From Simmondsia chinensis (lineage: Eukaryota > Streptophyta > Magnoliopsida > Caryophyllales > Simmondsiaceae): DNA of 64,000 bases. Position numbers and translations under genes: made by a program. Below the pieces are notes generated by a model. It did not search any database. It was given only the letters and a program-made list of their open reading frames with translations, and was not told the origin of the DNA. The stretch covers positions 1,555,001 through 1,619,000 of the forward strand of contig JAGTTD010000026.1 of assembly GCA_018398585.1 (NCBI GenBank). The letters are read 5' to 3'. This document shows, piece after piece, positions 31,990-43,979 of this stretch. Numbering within the stretch: the stretch's first letter is position 1; every line of letters begins with the position of its first letter.

Positions 31990-32165
31990 GGATAATAAAT
32001 TTAACGAATTGAGCCAAGTATCGAACATATTAATATCTTATCGAACTGAGCTTGAAAAAGGGGCGAAAAATCGATAAGAGACTTCAAACTCGAAAAGGAG
32101 TTCTCAGTTTGAATCGGCTCGATTACGCCCCAAAGTGTACTCAATGCACTTTGTTGTTCCTTTCC
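31990..32165. repeat. GAGCTCGA-type degenerate repeat
   Basis: ATTGAGCCAAGTATCGAACATA and CTTATCGAACTGAGCTTG recur in 51215-51345, 56080-56560 and 60780-61200. A common plant low-complexity family with unknown ends. Confidence 0.4.
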
Positions 32166-33400
32166 TAAAGCATATATATTGTATACGTATTTATATCTAT
32201 ATATAATGAATAATATATTGTTCTCGTTTCTTTTTCCCGACATAGCATTCTTATTGTTATAAATATTGGATATTCTTTGAATGCAATTTTATAAGCAATA
32301 TTGAATATTATATCTTTTTTCGTCCTCTTCAATATTCGATATTATCAAATATATATGAAAATTAAAAATTATATAAAAGACGTTTACACAAACATATATA
32401 TACACATATGTGCATGTGTCGCAAAGTAACACATGGTCGGAAACATGGCACTTTCTCTTAATTTGTATTTGTAGGCCTTAGTTTTAGAGTAAAATAAATA
32501 TTTTTATTTTTATTATTGTTCTGTTAAATATTTTGTGTTCCTAATTTTATATCACTTGCATTATATATTTGCAGTATTTAGCGCTTACAAGTCATTGCTC
32601 GAAATAAAACTAAAAGAAAAACTATTTCCAAAACGAACTTTCTCAATTCCTTAAACAACATCGATGTCATTATATTTTATTCTTTTGTTTTTACTTTTTT
32701 TAAAAGAACTTATGAGGAGATATTCAGTGTACAATTTTAATACATGCATGCCCGTGCACGCATGTATGTTTATTTTTTTAAAATTTATAATATCTTCTAG
32801 AATACAATAAATAAATTAAACTAAATTATTTATTAAATATTTAAAATAAATTATTTATACAGAAATCTAACTTAAATATCTAATAAATAATTTACTTTAA
32901 TTTATTTATTATAATGGAGAAAGTAGCATACATTTTTACATGTATTGAAAATTACGCATTGAAATTTATTTTTTGAAAAAAAAATTGTAAAGATACAAAT
33001 AAAAAATGTCAAAAATTAATTTTAAAAATATTTTTTATTTTAATATTATTTCGGGTTTTGGCTCCTCGGTTTTGGCTTTTGAATAAGATATGCTATATAT
33101 ACGTAAATTACGTATAAATGCATGCATAAAAATTAATATAAAATAAAATGATAAGTTTCCAACACCCTAATGATGTTAAAAACTAATAATCATAATCAAG
33201 ATTCCAAATTAAGTTGAAACAAGAAGGCAATAATTAATAACATAATTCTTAATTAAAATTTTTAATTTTACTTATGATTTACTCCTTCATGGGCCACGTG
33301 GAGCCGTGTAATTCACTCATTCACCTTCTTTATTGCTTAATTTCATAGCACTAATCTTTGATGAATCGCGATAAAATATCTAATCGGCTTTGATTTAAAC
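32166..33400. other. intergenic AT-rich stretch
   Basis: Nothing recognised beyond A/T runs. Confidence 0.4.
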
Positions 33401-33406
33401 TACCTA

Positions 33407-33765
33407 TATATTTTTTTCAGATAGTTAGTGAGATAACACTCGGTATAAAATCAGCACGCTCACTGAAGTGGAGCTCGAGCAAACAGACAAGTGCTGAAAA
33501 AAAAAAAAAAAAAAAAAACAGACCGCCGAAACCCTTAGACGCTTACCAACACGCCTATCTATGAAGTTCCACGGCATATACTCCAACAAATGAGACGTCT
33601 ATACCCACACTAACTCCTGAAAACATGAAGAGTTGAATAAAACACACCTATACCGACTCCTGAAACGCAACGCCAAAGGGATCACACCATTCTTGGCATA
33701 AACCCTCCATACATGATACGAGCGCCAATAATCATCAAGTAGGCCCCTTGATATTATTTGGGACA
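33407..33765 (-). repeat. A-tailed retroposon
   Basis: The plus strand begins TTTTTTTCAGATAGTTAGTGAG, the complement of an A-tailed 3' end. Further in, ATACATGATACGAGCGCC matches the 2517-2890 element. A homopolymer of about 21 A lies at 33497. The upstream end is uncertain. Confidence 0.5.
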
Positions 33766-33871
33766 CCTCGAAGTTGACCCCATCACTCTAGTTCTTTTTA
33801 TTTTGGCCATATTTTTTTTTGTTTTCTAGTTCTTTTTTTCTTAGCTTCACTCAAAAATAGGAAAAACTGAA

Positions 33872-34151
33872 TAGCGGGGCTTTTTTGGTGTGTCTCGAGG
33901 TGCTTGTGGTATGATGTCTTTTCCTTGGTGTCCAGTGCTGGGGTTAGGAGGTTGTTTCTCCTTTAGTAGATTTTTCCTTTGCTCTGTTGTGTTATCTTTT
34001 GACTATTTTGAGAGTGGCTCTGAAGGTTGGGCATGTCTATCCCTTTTTTTTGCAGGTTTCCTTGTTATATTTTCTTTTTCGCACTTTGTGTGTACTCTTC
34101 AGGTCTCTTGTTTGAAACGCATGCTTTTGTATAGCAAGTTTATCCTCATTA
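33872..34151 (+). repeat. A-tailed retroposon
   Basis: GGTTAGGAGGTTGTTTCTCC, GGGCATGTCTATCCC, CACTTTGTGTGTACTCTTC, ending CATTAATTATTGAAAAAAGG. It is closely similar to 42900-43180. Confidence 0.6.
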
Positions 34152-35560
34152 ATTATTGAAAAAAGGAAAACTAAAAAAGGGTTTCGGAATTTAGAAACAA
34201 TTGAAAAATAATACCAAACACACTGTATGCTCTTTTGTGGACTTTCACATAGTGTTAGAGATGCCGTTCGAAAGAGGTCTCAAATTCACAAGGGATTCAG
34301 GGCCAACTTATGTGCACCTTAATCAATCCCCGTATTATGTGCATCATTTATTCGGGAGTTTCTTTACTTCCAGAGAGATAAGTTGAAGTCGACGAGCTCA
34401 TAAATGGGAGGCTCAAAGGATTTATTTGCCTCCAATGGTCATATTCAAACCTTAAATCTAAAATTTTATGAGATATTGTATTTTTTTTCCTCTCTTCAAA
34501 GACGTTAAGTAAAAAGGTGCGAATACCAAAACATAGCAATAAAGTGGCTTGTGCATGACCGATCCAAACTTCAAGACGAGTAAACAATTGCGACAAGAAT
34601 ATATTGAAACACATAATCATTCATAAGTCAACATCTAATAAATACATCCAATAAGAATAAGACTGAGTATACCATTGAAGTAGCCATACCCAACACTAGA
34701 TACCACACCCAATCCAATCAAAACAATTACAATACAGAACAACGCAAAACACACTGTAGAAAAGAAAGCTACCTCACACTCCAAAAGCCCATTCTAAAAG
34801 AACTAAGGCTACCACCCCGACCCAAAGCTAGTCTCAGTAATCGGCATAGGTAAAACGGCAGACCATAAGCACCAACAGCGTGATTGAGCACTAACCAAGC
34901 GCCCTCATTTTAGAACCGTGAACTCTGCCAACTTTTCACTCAAGACCTAAGCAAGTTGTTTTCTTACTCACATATGGAGGCCTGCAAAAGGTTGTGACTG
35001 TACTACATTACATACTCGTCCTTTTTTCAGTCTTTTGCTTTCTTTGATTTTACTTGTCCTCAAACTCTGCCCTACAGTCTAGTACTTTTTGAACTCGTAG
35101 AGCTAGTCAATATCACAAGCAGCTATTTTCAACCTCCGAAATTTTGAAGATTTTAAATTATACACTTTTCAATTTGACTCTCATCTAAAACTTACAAATC
35201 GATCTTATAAACTTGTATCACAATTATTAAAAAAATCATAAATATTTGGAATAAAAGTATGTTAACAAAATGGAGAATTAATCAACACGAATGTCAATTA
35301 GTGACTTTGTTAGGTGAGTCATCACATATATTCCCTCTTATGTCTGCTAATGAACAAGAAAATTGTAGGGATTATTATGTCACTTAGTCAATAAAAAAGT
35401 ACTTTTTTTTCTAAAAGAGATTATGATCGGTTTACTCTCCAAATCATGAAGCACAGTGCCTCCCACTAATTACCTGTTTCGATCCGGGTAAGGATCCGAT
35501 GCAGTTGTTAAAAACAAACACGTCGTCATTTTTATCATATTAAATAATTTTTAAACTATA
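34152..35560. other. intergenic, nothing recognised
   Basis: No coding or repeat signal was recognised in this stretch. Confidence 0.35.
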
Positions 35561-35581
35561 TATGTATAAATATGTGTATGT

Positions 35582-35882
35582 GGGTGGTGTTCTCATAAAA
35601 GGGAGAGAGCGTGACATGGGTGAATCATGTCCCTCCATTGTAATAAACAGCTTGTTGAACATTAAAAAAAAAAATAATTACAACTCATACCCCTTCATCT
35701 TCATGAGGCAAAAAGAAATAAGAGGTAAGGGAAGTAAATTGTTTTTTTTTTTTTTAATACTCAACAAATCTTGACCGTAAATTGTTATTTTTTGAATGTA
35801 CAATAAATCTTGGCAGTCCATTATAATGGAGAGCCAGGATTCGCTCCTCTCAACCTCTCACCCTCTTATAAGAACACCACCC
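35582..35882. repeat. MITE with GGGTGGTGTTCT termini, copy 1
   Basis: 301 bp. Inverted ends GGGTGGTGTTCTCATAAAAG and CTTATAAGAACACCACCC. Its interior (AACAAATCTTG...TTATAATGGAGAGCC) matches 46217-46501. ATGT lies on both flanks. Confidence 0.8.
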
Positions 35883-35918
<36 letters not shown>

Positions 35919-35920
<2 letters not shown>

Positions 35921-36434
35921 ATGCAGCAGGGTTGGCTTTAGCAAGAGGAACAGGGCAAGACCTGGCGTTACCGGGTGTAAGGGACAACTTGGTGACACCG
36001 GGTTGAAGTGCAACGTGACGGTACAGCCAAGACCAGCGCTTGATTCTGTCAACACATAAAATCTTGGAGAATCTTAGCCGTTTCAATCTTCACGGCAATC
36101 AAGGGGCAGTTTTGGCAAGATTTCAAGTTTAGTTAGGGAAGTTACAATTCTTATCCTATTTAGGTAATTTATTTCATTTATTTCCTATTTTGTTATGATT
36201 TACTTTTGAATTTAAGTTGTATCTTCTTCCTCTATATAAAGGAAGACTTAGGACCTAGTTTAAGTAGCTTCCAATTAAATTTTCAGATTGTTTTATTTTC
36301 TTGATTCGTTTCTCAACGTGTGAGAACTCGAGACTATCCCCCTCTTGTGATTTTGTTAATTTTCTTAATAAAAATCCAAGGGAAGGTTGTTGAACCTTCC
36401 CGTAGTCCTTATTTCCCATTCACGCGTTGCATCA
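35919..36434 (+). repeat. gypsy 5' LTR
   Basis: 516 bp. TATA-like CTCTATATAAAGGAAG at about 36230 and AATAAAAATCC near 36367. Confidence 0.92.
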
Positions 36435-36436
36435 GT

Positions 36437-36449
36437 TGGTATCAGAGCT
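36437..36449 (+). promoter_or_regulatory. primer binding site (tRNA-Met type)
   Basis: TGGTATCAGAGCT, two bases after the 5' LTR. Confidence 0.85.
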
Positions 36450-36475
36450 TAGGAACGCTTCCTGAAAAGAAAACG

Positions 36476-37500
36476 ATGGCCCCTAATAGACGACAAAGAA
36501 CTGCCGCCGTTGACGAAGTGACTGACCATGACCGACACCAGCAACATGAACGGAAGTTTGAGGAACTAGAAGAGAGACTCCGGTGGATCGAGCAACGCTG
36601 GATCCAACTCGGGACAAACTCCAACCAGATGGACGGAGTTAGGCCCCAACGCCACCCTTCACCTGGCGTTAATGGTGGAGACGGGGCTTACCCTTTCTTG
36701 AATCGATTCCATGATGATGACCTACTGGAGCCCAGGATGAGGTGCCAACCGCATGACGATGGTGACCCCAACTACTGCAAAGACAGGAGGTGGGACTCTG
36801 GACTTCGGATCGAAATTCCGGAATTGAATGGAGGAGCATGTCCTGAGGAGTTCCTTGATTGGCTTGTTGCCGTTTAGGAAGTTCTTGAGTTTCAGGAGAT
36901 CCAGGAGCCGAAGCAGGCGGCATCATTGGCAACTCGCTTTCATGGGAGAGCAGCCGCCTGGTGGAGTCAACAAAAGCAAATTCGGCTCAGACAGGGTAAA
37001 CCCAGGATCGAATATTGGGAAAAGATGAAGAAACATCTGCGAGGCGCCTTCTTGCCTCACAACCATGCTAGGTAAATGTATCAACGCCTACAGGGCCTTC
37101 GCCAAGGTTCGAGAACCGTGGAAGACTACACGTCTGAATTCCATGCCTTGGTCGCCAGGAACGACTTAGCAGAATTGGGGGAACAACTGGCTGACAGATA
37201 CGTAGGCGGTTTGAGGGAAAGTATCCAAGACGTTATCAATATGTTTGACATCTTTACAGTGTCCTAGGCAGCACAGAGAGCTGCACAAGTGGACAGCCAG
37301 CAAAGGCGCCGCCAAGTTGGCGGTATGTGGAACACGCCAACTGGGGGGAGACAGTAGACCCAGATAACGGCAAATCAGAATGTTCAGCTTAGAACACCAC
37401 CAACCAATGCTACAAGGCCGGTGAGCCAGGACTTGGCTGGTTCTTCCAGGACTTGTTGTTTTAAATGCGGAGAAATTGGACATCGAGATTCGGATTGCCA
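36476..37500 (+). pseudogene. gypsy gag with zinc knuckle
   Basis: One frame from the ATG at 36476 with three in-frame stops (about 36875, 37073, 37265). Gag motifs LRIEIPELNGG, FLDWL, ATRFHGRAAAWW, and RTVEDYTSEFHALVARND. The knuckle CFKCGEIGHRDSDC is at 37457-37498. Confidence 0.88.
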
Positions 37501-38407
37501 CAAGGGGGACCGACCTAGGAAGGCCCTTCTCATTAAAGAACAGAGGGATGAAGAAGAGGAGGCAGTCATCGAGAACAGTTTTGAGGAGTTGGGGAATCCA
37601 GACGCCAATGACGTTACCGGCATTGAGGTTGAGGGGCAACATCTGGGACTTGTGGTTACGCGTGCGTGCTTCACCCCAAAAGAGGAGAACGGAGATAGCT
37701 GGCTAAGGAACAACATCTTTCAGACAGTCTGCAATATTAGCGACAAGAAATGCCTCATGGTTATTGATTCAGGGAGCTGTGAAAATGTGATTTCCGAATC
37801 CGCCGTGACCAAACTGGGATTGAAGACAGAAGACCACCCTCACCCGTATAAGCTATCTTGGCTGAAGAAAGGGAACCAGGTGACGGTTTCAAGGCGTTGT
37901 TTAGTCAATTTCTCTATTGGCCCCAAGTACAAAGAAAGCGTCTGGTGTGACGTCGTGACAGTGGACGCGTGTCACTTGTTGCTACGATGCCCTTGGCAAT
38001 ATGACAGAGGAGCTATTCATTACGAATGGAAGAATACTTACTCCTTCACTCATGAGGGCGTTAAGATAGTCCTACATCTAAGAAGAGAGGAGAATCCAAA
38101 AGAACTTGCCGCCAAGCACCCAAATGTCCAAGGCCGTGCAATGTTCGCCAAAGAAGTTGGCGACACCAAGCTTTTATTCATTCTAATTGGTAAGGAGGTT
38201 AACGTGCTCTCCAAGGAACTACCAAGAGAAGTCAAGGAGTTATTGGAGGAGTATGCTGACGTCTTTCCAGAGGAACTCCCAGCCTCACTTCCGCCATTGA
38301 GGGACGTTCAGCACTGCATTAATCTCATGCCTAGCGCTTCTCTACCCAACTGTCCTCACTACCGGATGAGCCCTACTGAACACAAAGAGTTAAGACACCA
38401 AGTCTAA
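37501..38407 (+). pseudogene. gypsy protease region
   Basis: Same frame as gag, open for more than 300 codons. The aspartic protease motif VIDSGSCENVIS has the catalytic Asp. It is followed by HPHPYKLSWLKKG and HLLLRCPWQYDR. The usual Gly in LLGRPWQ is replaced by Arg-Cys in LLRCPWQ. A stop at 38405 separates it from RT. Confidence 0.88.
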
Positions 38408-39100
38408 GAGCTCCACGCCAAGGGATTCATCAGAGAGAGCCGGAGCCCGTATGTAGTGCCTACCTTGCTCACGCCAAAAAAAGATGGGTCATGGAGTTGT
38501 GCGTGGACAGCCGCACCATAAACAGAATCATGGTATTTTATAGGTTTCCAATCCCAAGACTTGATGATTTATTAGACCAGCTTCGGTGCGCTAAGGTGTT
38601 CACTAAGCTTGATCTTAAGAGCGGGTATCATCAGATCGGCATTATGTATGAAGACGAGTGGAAAACGGCATTCAAAACAAGAGAAGATCTTTACAAATGG
38701 ATGGTCATGCCATTTGGACTATCCAATGCACCGAGCACGTTTATAAGTTTTATGAACCAGTTCCCCGCCCCTTCATCGGTAAATTCATTGTTGTATATTT
38801 TGATGACATACACATCTTTAGCCGTGACCATGACGATCATCTCCACCATCTCCGAGAGGTACTTCAGACGTTAAGAACCCAATGTTTATTTGCCACTCTC
38901 AAGGAGTGTGAATTCATAAAGTATAAGGTCACATTTCTCTGTTTTGTCGTGTCCGAGGAAGGAATTTCAGCAGATGAAAGCAAGATCCAGGCCATAAGAG
39001 ATTGGCCAGTACCGAGATTAATTGGGAAGGTGAGGAGTGTTCATGGATTGGCGTCCTTCTACCGACGTTTTGTGCCCGCCTTCGGTACAATCATGGCGTC
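38408..39100 (+). pseudogene. gypsy reverse transcriptase
   Basis: [20 protein letters not shown], a frameshift near 38495, then VFTKLDLKSGYHQI, MPFGLSNAPSTF, a second frameshift near 38770, and the catalytic VVYFDDIHIF. Confidence 0.9.
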
Positions 39101-39590
39101 AATCACAGAGTGTATGAAAAGAGGTACCTTTGTATGGACACCGCAAGCAAATTCTGCTTTCGCCAAGATCAAGGAGAAGTTGACAACAGCCCAAGTGCTG
39201 GCGCTACCGGACTTCCAACAAACTTTTGAGCTGCATACTGATGCATCCAAAGTTGGCATTGGCGCCGTGCTCAGCCAACTAGGCAAACCGATCACCTATT
39301 TCAGTGAGAAGTTGGATGGGAGCAGGTTGAACTATTCCACATATGATTTGGAGTTCTATGCTTTAGTGAGCGCTTTGAGACATTGGCGAGCATACTTGAC
39401 AAACAGAGAATTCATCTTGTATTCAGATAATGTGGTGCTCAAGTTCATCAACAGCCAAGAAAAACTCTCTAATAGACACGCCAAGTGGGCTAGCTACATT
39501 CAGCTATTCCACTTCACTATCAAACACAAGTCGAGGGAGCTTAATAAGGTTGCAAGTGCACTGAGTAGGAGGACGTTAGTTTTGGCACAA
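39101..39590 (+). pseudogene. gypsy RNase H
   Basis: HTDASKVGIGAVLSQ, ITYFSEKL, YDLEFYALVSALRHWR, LYSDNVVLKF and a final ALSRR. The block is open and continuous with the second half of RT. Confidence 0.88.
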
Positions 39591-40857
39591 AGCAGGGCCG
39601 AAGTAATAGGCTTTGAGTACTTTGCAGAGCTATACCCAGATGATCCTACCTTCGACAGCATTTGGTGGAACACACTAGATGGGCTTCACCCAGACTACTC
39701 CATACATGGCGGCTTTCTCTTCCAAGGCAACCAATTGTGCATCCCTCAATCAAGTTGGCGGCTACGGATAATTGAAGAAACACACAATGCGGGACACATG
39801 GGGCTTGCCAAGACGCTTAAGCTGATTTTAGCACAATATTATTGGCCAACACTACTCCGGGAAAGAGAATGATTTGTCCGACGTTGCCGTATTTGTCAGG
39901 TATCTAAAGGGGGGGGTCACTAATGCCGAAATGTACTTACCGTTACCCATGCCAAGCCATCCATGGACCGATGTTAGCATCGATTTCGTATTGGGCTTGC
40001 TAAGGACCACCGGTGGTACTGATTCCATATTTGTTGTGGTTGATAGTTTTTCGAAGATGGCGCACTTTATTGGATGCAACAGATGCCATCCATGTCGCTG
40101 GGTTGTACTTCAAAGAGGTTTATAAGCTTCAGGGTTTACCCTTGAGCATTGTGTCTGATAGAGATGTACGATTTGTGAATCATTTGTGGAGGACCTTGTT
40201 GAAAATGGCCAACACATCGTTAGCAGTCAGTACCGTCCATCACCCCCAGATCGATGGGCAAACTGAGGTAATCAACCGCTCCCTTGGCAACCTTCTCTGT
40301 TGCCTCATAGCTGACCATGCCAAGGGATGGGAATCTAAGCTCCACCAGGCAGAGTTTGCATACAACAGTTCAGTCAGTCGTACTACCAGCTTTGCTCCAT
40401 TCCACATTGTTTATAGATTCATTCCCTGAGCTCCGATGGACTTGGCGCCCGCTCCTGATTATTCCAGACCCCACGAGAAGGTGGAAGACTTCATCAACTT
40501 CCTCAAGGATGTGCATGAATAAACAAGGGATCGGTTGTTAGAAGCGACCGCCAAATACAACCTAGACTCCGACAAGAAGAAGAGGTGAATTCAATTTCAG
40601 GCAAGTGATAAGGTGTGGGTTGTATTGACTAGAGAAAGGTTTCCCACCTGGGAGTACAACAAGCTCACCGCACGAAAGATTGGTCCTTTAACGGTTCTAG
40701 AATGGATCAACGACAATGCTTACTGCCTGCAACTCCCTCCAGGTATGAGAACTTCTGATGTTTTCAACGTCAAACACCTCACTCCGTACTTTGGCGAGAA
40801 TGACACGGCAGCACCACAAACGAATTTGAGGGCGAATTCTCCTCAACCCAGGGAGCA
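39591..40857 (+). pseudogene. gypsy integrase
   Basis: Zinc-binding HNAGHMGLAKT...CRICQ, core residues [32 protein letters not shown], then a GKP-type C-terminal part KIGPLTVLE and FNVKHLTPYFGEN. Stops and frameshifts near 39870, 40070 and 40428. No chromodomain was recognised. Confidence 0.88.
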
Positions 40858-40945
40858 TGATGTAGCAGGGTTGGCTTTAGCAAGAGGAACAAGGCAAGAC
40901 CTGGCGTTACCGGGTGTAAGGGACAACTTGGCGATACCTAGCTGA
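40613..40945 (+). pseudogene. gypsy integrase C-terminal frame running into the 3' LTR
   Basis: The frame passes FNVKHLTPYFGEN and crosses the LTR border at 40858. It adds about 29 codons inside the LTR before a stop at 40943. The same frame is open over the matching part of the 5' LTR and ends at the same place. Confidence 0.7.
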
Positions 40946-41373
40946 AGTACAATGTGACAGTACCGCCAAGACCAGCGCTTGATTCTATCAACGCATGAAA
41001 TCTCAGAGAATCTTAACTGTTTCAATTTTCACAGCAATCAAGGGGCAATTTTGGCAAGATTCCAAGTTTAGTTAGGGAAGTTACAATTCTTATCCTATTT
41101 AGGTAATTTATTTCATTTATTTCCGATTTTGTTAAAATTTACTTTTGAATTTAAGTTGTATCTTCTTCCTCTATATAAAGGAAGACTTAGGACCCAGTTT
41201 AGGTAGTTTCCAATTAAATTTTCAGATTGTTTTATTTTCTTGACTTGTTTTTCAACGTGTGAGAACTCGAGACTATCCCCCTCTTGTGATTTTGTTAATT
41301 TTCTTAATAAAAATCCAAGAGAAGACCGTTAAACCTTCCCATAGCCCTTATTTTCCATTCACGTGCTGCATCA
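40858..41373 (+). repeat. gypsy 3' LTR
   Basis: 516 bp, the same length as the 5' LTR. Followed by TATAT. Confidence 0.92.
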
Positions 41374-41399
41374 TATATACATATATACACACACACACG

Positions 41400-41745
41400 T
41401 TGGAACTCTCTAATTCTGTAGAGTGGCTTAAGGTTTGTAATTTGAAAGTGGAATCTGATTCCTTGAATGCAGTTTAGTGGTGTAATGGTCTAGGCGGGGA
41501 TCCTTGGAGCTTAATCTTCACCCTGAATAAAATCTCGACTCTCAGAAGAAGCTTCAAATGGGTCTCAATTATCCATTGCAAAAGAGAGGCAAATCAAATT
41601 GCAGATTCACTAGCTAAAAATGGTGTCAGTAGAATATTACCTTTAGTAGCTGGGATATGTAATTATGTTTTTGCTATGTGATGTGTGCTTTGCACTAGTC
41701 CTTTTTTTTGAAATAAATCCCAATAATTATCAAAAAACAAAAAGA
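41400..41745 (+). pseudogene. LINE 3' end with RNase H domain, 5' truncated
   Basis: LEVESDSLNAV, DPWSLI, VSIIHCKREANQIADSLAKN are the C-terminal RNase H (RVT_3) found in some plant L1 elements. The copy ends CAATAATTATC plus A run, linking this terminus to LINEs. One internal stop. Confidence 0.7.
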
Positions 41746-42190
41746 GCTATGATATTGTTCTAATGGAATATACCTACATATTTTTGAAATCTTATGCCAT
41801 AGTAGAATTATCCAGTAAAAGAGCTATCAAATTCTTGTTGATGCTCCATACGTGAGTGTAGTAAAAATTTCAAACTAAGGTTTTGAGAAAGAAGATATAT
41901 ATATAGTGAATTACTCGATTTAATATTAATCGGTCGTGGGATCACACTAATACTTATATGTGGATCTCACGAGTGTCGTTGCCAATTCTGTAGGTCAGGC
42001 ACTACCCTGCACTATCGTGCGCCTTCGGGCTTGTATTCCTTTCTATCGAGGAAAAAAAAAAAATATATATATATATATATATATGCAATCATTGATAATT
42101 TCCATGGTATAGTAGTAGTAGCTTATTTATTAGATTCTTACAAAGGGTAAAATTGGTATAAGAATTTCAACCTGATCTAGGGTTTGAGGG
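41746..42190. other. intergenic with possible A-tailed fragment
   Basis: 41905-42062 ends TATCGAGG plus a run of A and (AT)n, perhaps another retroposon. No target duplication was found. Confidence 0.3.
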
Positions 42191-42194
42191 GGAA

Positions 42195-42450
42195 GTGAAT
42201 GGAATTCTATTACTCATTGAGGTCACGTGCTTCACACGTGTTTGCTTGCAAGTGGCCTTCATGGATTCGGGTCATTTGGGTCTAGTTCGGATGTACCTAT
42301 TGAGATCCGGGTCACTTTCGGATTTTAGCTATAATGGAGTAGGATTGGGTCTGAGTCAAGTTATTTTGGGTTCTAATCACTTTAATTTTGGACGGTCTTT
42401 GGTTCGGGTCAATCTTCGATTGAGTTGTACAGGTTTCGAGTTATCATAAA
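42195..42450. repeat. GGGTC-rich degenerate sequence
   Basis: Open frame but only degenerate TCGGGTC/TTGGGT text, repeated in style at 43230-43490. I do not regard it as a gene. Confidence 0.35.
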
Positions 42451-42639
42451 CCTACTATTTGCTACGTTGATGGCGACCAATATACAAAAGTTTAAATTGT
42501 ACTTCAAACAACTTATATTTTTGCCAACATATTTAGGGTAATTTATCGGCAAGGCAAAAATGTAAATATCAAAGCAACTTTATGAAAATTTGTGGCTATA
42601 TTTCACTGCAAATCACATTATTGTTTTGACAAAAACACT

Positions 42640-42740
42640 TTTTTCCTTTTCCACACTTTGTGTGTGCTCTTCGGGTATCTTATTTGAGATGTCGGCTTTT
42701 GTCTCGCCAGTTTATGCTTGCTAATTATTGAAAAAAAAAA
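42640..42740 (+). repeat. A-tailed retroposon 3' fragment
   Basis: CACACTTTGTGTGTGCTCTTC, TTATGCTTGCTAATTATTG plus about 10 A. Same 3' end as the next copy. Confidence 0.6.
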
Positions 42741-42779
42741 TTAATGTCTTGGGGACATGATTCCGGACAAGGATGAGTA

Positions 42780-43182
42780 AATCGAGTCTAAGTTGCCTGC
42801 AGTTGTATGATCTTTTGCTGCTTGCTCGGGAGATTTCTTTCTGTTTTCATTTCAGTCTTTCGGAGTTTGGTTGTTGTCCTGCTTCTATGCATTTCGTCTT
42901 TGGTGTCTTGAATGGTGGGACTTTCTTGGTGTGTCTACTTGTGGGTTGTTTTTTTGGCGTCCGATGCTGCGGTTAGGAGGTTGTTTCTACTTTGATTTAA
43001 TTTTTCTTTTGCTCTATTGTGTTATCTTTAGACTGTTTTGGAAGTGGCTCTGGGGATTGGGCATGTCTATCTTATTTTTGCAGGTTTCCTCATTATTTTT
43101 TCTTTTCACACTTTGTGTGTGTCTCTTGTTTCAAAAACCGGCTTTTGCATTGTGAGTTTATCCTTGCTAATTATAGAAAAAA
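42780..43182 (+). repeat. A-tailed retroposon
   Basis: GGTTAGGAGGTTGTTTCTAC, GGGCATGTCTATC, CACACTTTGTGTGTG, ending TCCTTGCTAATTATAGAAAAAAGG. It is a longer copy of the 33872 element. Confidence 0.6.
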
Positions 43183-43640
43183 GGTGTTTAATGCCTTTAT
43201 GAAGTTTAATTGTACTCGTGACAAATAACGACTCTTATTGCATTTAAAGACTTTGGATTAAATTGGGTTTCATATCAGGTTGGGTTTGTGTCGAGGTCAT
43301 TTTGGGTTGGGTTAGTTCAAGCCAGTGGTGCGTCAGGTCAAACTGAGTGTTGAGTCATTTTTCTGTCAAGCAAAGAACAGGTCGGGATAGTTTTAGATCA
43401 GATCATTTCAACTTCAGGTTACATTATCTAAAACAAATTCCCGATTTGGGTGGGTCAGTTTAAAGATTTTTCATGGTGGTTCTATTGGTCAAGATGGATT
43501 TGCCTCCTCTAGTAATAGGTCAACATCTTCCAGCAGAAGATTTATTGACTTTTAGCAAAGCGTATTATTAAGAATTCTACATGTGACAATAATAAGAAAT
43601 CCGACGTTGGAGTTCTGACAGAAAACAAATTAATATATAA

Positions 43641-43979
43641 GGCCTCATTTGGTAGCCACATGAATTAAATTCCCGTGGGAAGTTGCATTTCATGAGAATT
43701 CAATTCCCGTGTCAACCTCCCAGAAAGTAAGTAAAAAGCGTTTGGTTGACAAGATAGGAAGTAGAACCTCCTTAGTGTGACTAGTTAAAAGCGAAAGAAT
43801 TAAAATTTACCTAGGGGGATAGGTAAGTTATTTCCTACATTTCAAAAGAATTGGAATATGCTTGGCAATTTCCACTTCCCGCATTGTGTCTACTTTCTGC
43901 CAACTTAATAAGAGCCAAAATATGTACTTGCTATGAATTTCTACTTCTCGTGTTTACTTTTCGCATACCAAATGAGACC
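43641..43979. repeat. hAT-like MITE with GGYCTCATTTGGTA termini
   Basis: 339 bp. Inverted ends GGCCTCATTTGGTAGCC and GCATACCAAATGAGACC. Interior motifs AATTCCCGTG and TTCCTAC recur at 2889 and 14345. Confidence 0.7.

Larger units (their letters stand above)
35919..41373 (+). mobile_element. Full-length decayed Ty3/gypsy element (CRM/Galadriel-like)
   Basis: Two 516-bp LTRs (35919-36434, 40858-41373; TGATG...GCATCA) with the 5-bp target duplication TATAT (35914-35918, 41374-41378), inserted in a (TA)n tract next to a MITE. Primer site TGGTATCAGAGCT at 36437. The order gag, protease, RT, RNase H, integrase is that of gypsy. Protease and post-RNase H motifs resemble the CRM/Galadriel group. By eye the LTRs differ at about 40 positions, almost all transitions. 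Several stops and two or more frameshifts make it non-autonomous. Confidence 0.93.

Noticed and set aside
42195..42450. Open frame of 84 codons as a gene
   Set aside because: Degenerate GGGTC/TTGGGT text with no domain. Similar text occurs on other strands and places.
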